Source: a virus
DNA: 64,000 nucleotides
IMG/VR virus record: IMGVR_UViG_3300042516_002421
Span: 1-64,000 of that record
Direction: 5' to 3' (one strand)
Positions 58,437 to 64,000 of this stretch are shown here, one piece after another. A program made the translations under genes and the position numbers. Position 1 is the first letter of the stretch. Every line of letters starts with the position of its first letter. Below the pieces are notes generated by a model. It worked only from the letters and a program-made list of their open reading frames with translations, was not told the DNA's origin and made no database searches.

Positions 58437-59411
58437 ATGACAATGGTATCTTCCGGGCCAATCTCCCTTGGGGGTACGGCCACTACAAGTGGTTTGAACC
58501 AATCCATTAACGTGGAGCTTGGTTATAGTGGCACGGCACAAATCAGTTTAAATGATGCCGCTGTTCGTGCACTATTGGGCAAGGCCAGCGGTGCCATTTC
58601 TTTGAATGATGCTTATGGCAAGTCCAACACATTCTCATTCACAATCTCGTCAAACCAGACCAACGCCAACCTCCGTACGCTGGCTGTAAATGCTGGGTGG
58701 AATCAGTCGAGCAAAGTCATCGCCACTATTGCCAGCGGTGTTTACTGCTCAAGCAATAGCACTGGCACGCCTGGTTTAACTATTAATGGGTCGTTCCCCA
58801 GCGGGGTGGACTTAATTAACGGCGGTTTCATCATTGGCATGGGCGGTAACGGCGGTGCTGGTTCTGGTGGTAGCGGTAGCTCAAGTGTTGCTGGTTCCGC
58901 TGGTGCTGCTGGTGGGTTGGCTTTGTCTGTATCAGTCGCGGTTAGCATCACCAATAACAACACTATAGGCGGTGGTGGGGGTGGGGGCGGAGGAGGCCGA
59001 ACCGGCATTTACACCTATGTGGACGGTAATAAAGATAGTCGCCTTGCCTGCGTTGGGGGCGGTGGTGGTGGCGGCGGTAGATCAGGTGTTGCTGCAAATT
59101 CTTCTGGCGGAGCAGGGGGGCCTGCTACTGGGCAAGACTCTTCATACCCTGGAAGCGCCGGTTCTTCTGGCACATCTTCAGCAGCAGGGGGCGGTGGAGC
59201 AGGGGGCGTGGGGATTGTAAGCGTAACAGGTGGAGCAGGCGGCGCAGGGGGTGGCTGGGGCTCTGCTGGTAGCACTGGCGGAAACACTTCAGGTCTAACA
59301 AGCAATACTCGTCCAGGCCCCTATTCCGGCGGCTCAGGCGGCGGCGCAATCACAGGAAATTCAAATATCACATGGGTTGCCTTTGGCACCCGTCTTGGGA
59401 GTATCACATGA
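58437..59411 (+). CDS. Polyglycine-rich fibre-tip/adhesin-like protein
   Basis: 324 residues. N-terminal ISLGGTATTSGLNQSINVELG and SLNDAYGK; the second half holds many Gly runs (GGGGGGGGGG, GGGGGGGG) and GGAGGGW. The Gly-rich pattern resembles polyglycine sandwiches of phage adhesins such as gp38 of T-even relatives, which bind receptors; inferred. Overlaps the next gene by four bases. Confidence 0.65.
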   Translation: MTMVSSGPISLGGTATTSGLNQSINVELGYSGTAQISLNDAAVRALLGKASGAISLNDAYGKSNTFSFTISSNQTNANLRTLAVNAGWNQSSKVIATIASGVYCSSNSTGTPGLTINGSFPSGVDLINGGFIIGMGGNGGAGSGGSGSSSVAGSAGAAGGLALSVSVAVSITNNNTIGGGGGGGGGGRTGIYTYVDGNKDSRLACVGGGGGGGGRSGVAANSSGGAGGPATGQDSSYPGSAGSSGTSSAAGGGGAGGVGIVSVTGGAGGAGGGWGSAGSTGGNTSGLTSNTRPGPYSGGSGGGAITGNSNITWVAFGTRLGSIT

Positions 59412-59998
59412 GCATTGAGTACACATACAACGTCATCGCCGTTGACCAAGCGGCGCATTCTATGGAGATTGTTTACACCTCCGCTGGCCGTCAAACCATG
59501 CATATTGGCACCCGGCTGCCTTATGTTGGTGAGACGTTGGAAGCAATCGTGCAAATGTACGCGCCCATCGCGTACTGGATTGAGCAAGATGAGCACACCA
59601 TCGCGGTTGCCGTCGGTTCGTCCGGCACGATGAATAAGCCCGTGCCCATCACGCTTGAGATTGCAAAAGCAAACAAGATGGCTGAGCTTGCAAACGACAG
59701 GTGGAGGGCGGAAGTGGCGGGTGTTCAGATTTACAACGCGACGATCACGACCGACAGAGGCTCTCAGGCGGCGCTGAACAATGCCAATCTTGCGCTGCAA
59801 AGTGGTGCCGTCCAAACGGTAAGCTGGAAAGCGCTGAACGAGACATGGCTGGACTTGGATGCAACCGAGATGGCTGCCGTGGTTCAGGCGGTAACGGCGC
59901 ACGTTCAAAGTTGCTTCACCACGGAAGAACAATTGGTCGCCCTCGTGAAGGCCGCTACGACCATTGAAGCTGTCGAGGCAATTACATGGCCGCAGTAA
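59408..59998 (+). CDS. Fibre-associated DUF4376-like protein
   Basis: 196 residues from the ATG at 59408. The C-terminal part (DRWRAEVAGVQIYNATITTDRGSQ ... AVTAHVQSCF ... EAITW) has the DUF4376 pattern seen in tail-fibre assembly or fibre-tip proteins. N-terminal 85 residues unclassified. Follows the fibres and overlaps the ATP-grasp-like gene by 13 bases. Confidence 0.7.
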   Translation: MSIEYTYNVIAVDQAAHSMEIVYTSAGRQTMHIGTRLPYVGETLEAIVQMYAPIAYWIEQDEHTIAVAVGSSGTMNKPVPITLEIAKANKMAELANDRWRAEVAGVQIYNATITTDRGSQAALNNANLALQSGAVQTVSWKALNETWLDLDATEMAAVVQAVTAHVQSCFTTEEQLVALVKAATTIEAVEAITWPQ

Positions 59999-60876
59999 AT
60001 GTTTATATGCCACTTGCAGACCAAAGGATTGGTCTTGCGGCGTATAAGCCCACGCTCGACAGGCTGGGGATCGGGGTAACGCCTTTCAAAGACGGGGCAG
60101 ATTCGGTTCTGCTTGTCTCCGATCACACGGCAGTCAGCGTGGGTGGGCACCCGGCATACATGCCGGCGTCGTCCCTGGAAAAAATCCTGAATCGTGATCG
60201 TCTTCACGAGACGGGCTTGGCCACGTTGCCCACGGTTGTCATTGAGAGGCCGGAAGACGCCCCCTCGGGCACGCTTGCAAAGCCCCGCAACTCCGCCACG
60301 GGCGGGTGGGTGCATCAGCCGCATCTGGGCTTTCCAGTGGAAGATTTGGACATCCATTTTTCTGTGGGAAGGTCTGGCGACATCCATGTGATCGCCGCCC
60401 AACGGCACAAGCATCTGGACACCAAGAAGCCTGCGGAACTGCGCATGGCAACGCCGGATGAGTATGTCGGCGTCTGTGAGCAGATAACCGCCGCCTGCAA
60501 GCGGCTCAACATCACTGGCGGCCTGCACGACATTCAGTTCTTGTCCTACCAAGGCGTATGGTGCGCAATCGACTGGAACCCACGGGCCCCGCAGGTTTAC
60601 ACGCAGGGTCTGGCGAACAAGTACCCGTGCCTTGATGCGGCCCTGGCTCACATGGTTGGCTTGCCCATCCCAGACGTAGCCCCGGCAGTGTTCGTCAATC
60701 GTTCGTACTGGGGCTCTCCAATCCCGAGAAGCAAGCGGCGGTTGATTGAATCGTTTGGTTTGCTGCCTCGCACGGACGCAAAAGACAAGGGCGGAGATTT
60801 CATCCGGGTCAACGGCGTGGGTGCAACCGAGGCCGAAGTCAACGCAAAGTTTGACGCGATGGAGGCTGCACTGTGA
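59986..60876 (+). CDS. ATP-grasp-like protein
   Basis: 296 residues. The probable nucleotide-binding half has LAKPRNSATGG, then HFSVGRSGDIHVIAAQRHKHLD and the final metal-site-like DWNPRAP (Asp196, Asn198, Arg200), as in ATP-grasp ligases. The acceptor is unknown; no ligase partner is adjacent. It sits among accessory genes downstream of the fibres, coupled by ATGA to the Bug receptor gene. Possibly a virion- or surface-modifying enzyme. Confidence 0.6.
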   Translation: MAAVNVYMPLADQRIGLAAYKPTLDRLGIGVTPFKDGADSVLLVSDHTAVSVGGHPAYMPASSLEKILNRDRLHETGLATLPTVVIERPEDAPSGTLAKPRNSATGGWVHQPHLGFPVEDLDIHFSVGRSGDIHVIAAQRHKHLDTKKPAELRMATPDEYVGVCEQITAACKRLNITGGLHDIQFLSYQGVWCAIDWNPRAPQVYTQGLANKYPCLDAALAHMVGLPIPDVAPAVFVNRSYWGSPIPRSKRRLIESFGLLPRTDAKDKGGDFIRVNGVGATEAEVNAKFDAMEAAL

Positions 60877-61697
60877 AGCGGTTTCTGTTGGCGTTGGCTT
60901 TGATCTCGACCAATGTGTTTGCGTCAACGCTGACCATCGTCACCACATCGGGCCCAGGCTCCCTGTCGGATCAAGCGGCAAGGTTTCTCCAGCCGCTGCT
61001 GGCCAAAGAGCTTGGGGTGGACGTAGTCGTGACAAACGCCCCAGGCGGGAACGGTGTTGTCGGATTCCGGGCCTTCAACCAACTCAGCGGGGATCACATC
61101 TTGATCGGCAGCTTCGCCGTTCCTTTTGTGGCCAAAACGCTGCCGCAAAAAGACTTTGACCCCATCAGCGAGTTCGTGCCGGTCGTTGGGTTGACCCATG
61201 CGCCGATGAACATCTTGGTGCCTGCCAAGTCTCCGGTCAAGGATGTGGCGGGGCTGGTGGCTCTTTCCAAGGCCAACAACGGCCTCAAGGGCGGTACTGC
61301 ACACCCGTCGGCGAATGCGTCCATGCACATTTTGGACAAGACCATCGGCACCAACACGCAGCAAATAAATTACAAGCAGATAACCCAACTGTACACAGAC
61401 CTGTCGTCTGGCATTCTGGACTACGCATTTGGAGGCGCAACCAGTTCTGCGGCGGCCTTGGTTCAAAGTGGCCACCTGCGTTCGCTGGGGCGGCTTGATC
61501 AAACGGGTGTTCCTGATTTCTCTTGGACTGCTTTGTTTGTCAAAGCCGGAAATGAGAATGGCAAGGTCGCACAAGCCGCGAAGAAAGTCGTGACCGCTGA
61601 GAATATGGCTGCCCTGCCACAACCGTTTTTTAAAGCAGATGCTGCAACACTTCGCAGCCAGTTGCTGCGAGAATATGCGCTCATACCAATACCATGA
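60873..61697 (+). CDS. Periplasmic solute-binding protein, Bug/TctC family
   Basis: 274 residues. Signal peptide MKRFLLALALISTNVFA, then TIVTTSGPGSLSDQAARFLQPLLAKELGV and NAPGGNGVVGFRAFNQ, the typical opening of tripartite tricarboxylate transporter receptors; GGTAHPSANASMHIL and FGGATSSAAALVQSG follow. Somewhat shorter than typical family members. Such proteins are abundant in Burkholderiales and bind small organic acids. In a phage this would be an auxiliary uptake gene. Confidence 0.8.
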   Translation: MKRFLLALALISTNVFASTLTIVTTSGPGSLSDQAARFLQPLLAKELGVDVVVTNAPGGNGVVGFRAFNQLSGDHILIGSFAVPFVAKTLPQKDFDPISEFVPVVGLTHAPMNILVPAKSPVKDVAGLVALSKANNGLKGGTAHPSANASMHILDKTIGTNTQQINYKQITQLYTDLSSGILDYAFGGATSSAAALVQSGHLRSLGRLDQTGVPDFSWTALFVKAGNENGKVAQAAKKVVTAENMAALPQPFFKADAATLRSQLLREYALIPIP

Positions 61698-61756
61698 TCG
61701 ACCCGATAAGCGCCCTTGCTGCCGTATCTTTTGCGATGAGTATGTTCAGATTGTAG
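61694..61756 (+). pseudogene. Decayed 5' fragment of MIDPIT-type gene
   Basis: Translates MIDPISALAAVSFAMSMFRL then stops. The first 12 codons match 728 and 62445 closely, then similarity ends. It lies just before the oxygenase gene, as expected if that gene was inserted next to a copy of the MIDPIT start. Confidence 0.6.
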
Positions 61757-61798
61757 TCGAGTAAAACACGGTCGTACACCAAAAAATAACCAATTCAA

Positions 61799-62359
61799 AT
61801 GCTGCAAAACCAAACAATTATTGAAGCTGAAGTTGACAACGGACGCAAGCTGCGGCTGTACGATAGCGTGTTTGACATGTCGTATCGTTCATGGGTTTAT
61901 CAGTTTATGAGAAACTCGTTTTTTAAAATTGGTTGGGCAGACAGTGTTACGCCAGAGAAAAAAGGATATGAGTTTTTACACTCTGCTTTTTCTGAAGATG
62001 ATTTAAAGTCGCTTGAATACATAGAGCGGCTACAGCAAACCCCGGTCGGGCAAGAGCTCGTCGGGCATACGCTTAGCAAAGCTGTTTTAAATTTATCCAC
62101 ACCTGCGGATGTTAATTTTATTCATACGCACCCAGAGGATAAAGTTGTTTTGTACTACGTAAATCTAGACTGGCAAGATGGCTGGCATGGGGAAACGCTG
62201 TTCTATGATGAGGCTGGTAAAAATATCAGGTTTGCCAGCGCATATACCCCCGGCAGAATAATTGCATTTGACGCAAAGATACCTCATACAATCCGCCCTC
62301 AATCATATATTGCCTCGTTTTACAGATTAACTTTTGCTTTGGTATATACAAAATGTTGA
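61799..62359 (+). CDS. 2OG-Fe(II) oxygenase (prolyl-hydroxylase-like)
   Basis: 186 residues. NFIHTHPEDKVVLYYVNLDW, GWHGETLFYDE, TPGRIIAFDAKIPHTIRP follow the double-stranded beta-helix order; His109, His163 and Arg166 are likely iron and 2-oxoglutarate residues. The usual HxD is HTH here, so the third ligand is uncertain. Phage members hydroxylate unknown proteins. AT-richer than its neighbours, suggesting acquisition. Confidence 0.75.
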   Translation: MLQNQTIIEAEVDNGRKLRLYDSVFDMSYRSWVYQFMRNSFFKIGWADSVTPEKKGYEFLHSAFSEDDLKSLEYIERLQQTPVGQELVGHTLSKAVLNLSTPADVNFIHTHPEDKVVLYYVNLDWQDGWHGETLFYDEAGKNIRFASAYTPGRIIAFDAKIPHTIRPQSYIASFYRLTFALVYTKC

Positions 62360-62448
62360 TTGTATTAGACGATGTTCTTGAGGAAGCCAGCCGCATTGCA
62401 CTGGTAAATTTTTTTTCGTCTGGGCATCAGGCCCAACGCGCATCATGA
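62353..62448 (+). CDS. Small ORF of uncertain status
   Basis: 31 residues, MLIVLDDVLEEASRIALVNF, overlapping the oxygenase stop and the MIDPIT-type start (ATGA). It could be a leftover of another gene or a short coupled peptide. Confidence 0.3.
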   Translation: MLIVLDDVLEEASRIALVNFFSSGHQAQRAS

Positions 62449-62924
62449 TCGACCCGATCACCGCCCTTGCTGCAATATCGTCAGCGGTTGAGCTTGTAAA
62501 AAAGGTTGCCGCGACGGTTGATGATGTCACCTCGCTCGGGCCGGTGCTGGGTAAATATTTTGATGCCAAAGCCGACGCCATCGAAGTTGTTCAAAAGTCG
62601 CAGCAGGGTGAGTTCAAAGGGTCCGCTTTAGGCAAGGCGCTTGAACTGGAAATGGCCATTGAGCAGGCCAAGCAGTTTGAGGAACAGATCAAGATGCTGT
62701 TTTTCCAGGCAAACAAGATGGATGTCTGGGCCAGAATTGCTGCCAGGGCGCAAAGGATGGAAGCAGACGCAGCCCATGCGGCGAGGCGTAAAAAGGAAGC
62801 CGCAAAGAAACGGCAGCAGGAGTTGGACGAGTTGTTCATTATTTTGATCGGCGCGTTGGTGGTGTTTGTCGTTATCGGCGCAACTGTTTGGTTCATCGTG
62901 GAAGCCACGGCGCAAGGGAAATAA
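62445..62924 (+). CDS. MIDPIT-type conserved phage protein, right copy
   Basis: 159 residues. Same length and layout as 728..1207: MIDPITALAAISSAVELVKKV, LGPVLGKYFDAKADAIEVV, charged helix, C-terminal TM helix (about 133-153). Diverged by about a quarter at DNA level by eye. Starts the second lysis cassette. Function unknown. Confidence 0.8.
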   Translation: MIDPITALAAISSAVELVKKVAATVDDVTSLGPVLGKYFDAKADAIEVVQKSQQGEFKGSALGKALELEMAIEQAKQFEEQIKMLFFQANKMDVWARIAARAQRMEADAAHAARRKKEAAKKRQQELDELFIILIGALVVFVVIGATVWFIVEATAQGK

Positions 62925-62925
62925 A

Positions 62926-63234
62926 ATGGCTGAAGAAACCGCAAAGAGTGCATTGATCGAAAAGATTGCGTTTGCCCTCCTGCCGCTGCTTTTTAGCTGC
63001 GTGGTGTATCTCATGTCGGCGCTGTCAAACCTGAGCCATGAGGTCACCATCTTGAACAGCAAGATCAGCCTTGTGGTGACCAGCGACAACAAACAGGCCA
63101 CCAACACCGGGGCCGAGTTGGCCAGGGAGCGGCTGCGTCAAGACCTGTCAGCGGAAATCCAAAAGAACCGCGACGACATCCAGTACAACCGCCAAAAGAT
63201 TGCAATCATTGAAGCCAAAATGGAGAAAAGATAA
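62926..63234 (+). CDS. Small TM/coiled-coil protein of second lysis cassette
   Basis: 102 residues from the ATG at 62926. TM helix at about 14-33 (FALLPLLFSCVVYLM), then a coiled coil to the basic end. It is in the position of 1209..1823 in the left cassette but is not similar in sequence. Confidence 0.65.
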   Translation: MAEETAKSALIEKIAFALLPLLFSCVVYLMSALSNLSHEVTILNSKISLVVTSDNKQATNTGAELARERLRQDLSAEIQKNRDDIQYNRQKIAIIEAKMEKR

Positions 63235-63737
63235 TGCTGTCACTCATCTCTACCCTCGGCGGTTTGCTTATTTCCGGGCTGCCCAAACTGCTTGAGTACT
63301 TCCAAAACAAGGCCGACCAGAAGCACGAGCTTGCCCTGGCCCGGATGCAAAATGAGCGTGAGTTGGCTCTGGCCGCTCAGGGGTACGCCGCCCAGCAGAA
63401 GATTGAAGAAATCCGCACCGACCAAGTGATGATGCAGACCGAAGCGCAGATGACGGAAGCCGCTCTCAAACACGACGAAAAAGTGTTGGACAGGGCCAGC
63501 CAGTGGGTTGCCAGTTACGTCGGCACTGTGCGTCCGACCGTGACGTACATCTTCGTGATTGAGCTGGTGCTGATCAACCTGTTCCTGTGTTACTACCTGT
63601 ACACAAACCCTGGAATGATCAAGAGTATGGACGACGTTCTGAAGTACTCGGACATCATCTTCAGCCCCGATGAAATGTCGATGTTGGGCGCGATCATCGG
63701 CTTTTGGTTTGGAACCCGGACCTGGGGCAAGAAGTGA
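63234..63737 (+). CDS. Holin (3TM-type), right copy
   Basis: 167 residues. Hydrophobic N-terminus (LISTLGGLLISGLPKLLEY), long charged helix, TM helix at about 100-120, and a C-terminal hydrophobic stretch (MLGAIIGFWFGTRTW). Same architecture as 1825..2316, low identity. Overlaps the lysozyme start (GTGA). Confidence 0.75.
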   Translation: MLSLISTLGGLLISGLPKLLEYFQNKADQKHELALARMQNERELALAAQGYAAQQKIEEIRTDQVMMQTEAQMTEAALKHDEKVLDRASQWVASYVGTVRPTVTYIFVIELVLINLFLCYYLYTNPGMIKSMDDVLKYSDIIFSPDEMSMLGAIIGFWFGTRTWGKK

Positions 63738-64000
63738 AACTGAGCAAGGTCGGCGCTGATCTGATGCATAAGTACGAGGGGTTTAGAAACCGCCCGTACC
63801 TGTGTCCGGCGCACATCTGGACAATTGGTTATGGCCATGTGCTGTACCAAGAACAGATTCGCCTGCCCATGATGCGGCCAGAAGGCAAGACCCAGGCCGA
63901 CATCCCCATGATCCGCAGGGAGTACCCATTAAAACCGGAGGACAATCGTGTCTGGTCTAAGCAGGAAATTAACGATCTCTTCGACGCGGATGTCGCAAGT
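63734..64000 (+). CDS. Endolysin, GH24 lysozyme, 3' truncated by window
   Basis: 89 residues visible from a GTG start. KYEGFRNRPYLCPAHIWTIGYGH has the E-8-C-5-T catalytic pattern of T4-like lysozymes (Glu15, Cys24, Thr30). It differs from the left cassette's GH108 enzyme. Confidence 0.85.
   Translation, partial: MKLSKVGADLMHKYEGFRNRPYLCPAHIWTIGYGHVLYQEQIRLPMMRPEGKTQADIPMIRREYPLKPEDNRVWSKQEINDLFDADVAS

Noticed and set aside
1-64000. Temperate phage with integrase
   Set aside because: No tyrosine or serine recombinase or CI-type repressor was recognised; the LexA-like gene alone is not evidence of lysogeny.

Overview
The window is a tailed-phage (Caudoviricetes) genome segment. It carries terminase, portal, scaffold, major capsid, adaptor, fibre, lysis and DNA-ejection genes, almost all densely packed with ATGA/GTGA/TAATG start-stop overlaps and strong TAAGGAGT-type Shine-Dalgarno sites. 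There is no tail tape measure, sheath or baseplate set. There is a very large ejection-type protein and a P22-like portal with a long Gln-rich C-terminus, so the virion is most likely podovirus-like. A Bug/TctC-family periplasmic receptor gene, typical of Burkholderiales, points to a freshwater betaproteobacterial host; this is inference. No integrase, CI-type repressor, DNA polymerase or tRNA gene was found.

Layout. (1) 1-18978, + strand: the end of a repeat-rich fibre protein, a lysis cassette (membrane proteins, holin, GH108 lysozyme with an embedded HNH gene), then tail and ejection proteins ending in a 2405-residue polyvalent protein. (2) 18964-22655, - strand: recombination cassette (Ref-like HNH nuclease, RHH protein, SSB, ERF annealase, Cas4-like nuclease) behind a clear sigma70-type promoter. 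(3) 22751-23830, + strand island: small nuclease, hairpin, tiny secreted Cys peptide, a promoter-RNA-terminator unit encoding a structured RNA of about 125 nt, and about 350 nt of further structured non-coding DNA. (4) 23835-30729, - strand: about 25 very small early-type genes, interrupted by a 760-bp pentamer-periodic repeat. (5) 30764-34281: divergent promoters with a shared operator-like sequence, then ParB-like protein, SF2 helicase and TOPRIM primase on +. (6) 34273-37563, - strand: a second small-gene block. (7) 37663-59998, + strand: small terminase, a LexA-like winged-helix regulator with palindromic operators, large terminase, portal, GroES-like co-chaperonin, scaffold, capsid, glycosyltransferase, a run of small basic virion-type proteins, adaptor and fibres. 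(8) 59986-64000: accessory genes (ATP-grasp-like, Bug receptor, 2OG-Fe oxygenase) and a second lysis cassette ending in a GH24 lysozyme cut by the window edge.

The right end (56800-64000) repeats the gene order of the left end (1-3306) with clearly diverged sequence: fibre, MIDPIT-type protein, membrane protein, holin, lysozyme. Either the genome carries two lysis modules, or the window runs more than once round a circularly permuted genome and joins two strain variants.

Functionally, helicase, primase, SSB, ERF and the Cas4-like nuclease form a replication/recombination set that probably relies on the host polymerase. The LexA-like regulator may link early and packaging-region transcription through shared operator sequences. 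The most unusual elements are the structured RNA unit, the secreted Cys peptides, the pentamer repeat, the operator family and the Bug/ATP-grasp accessory genes.
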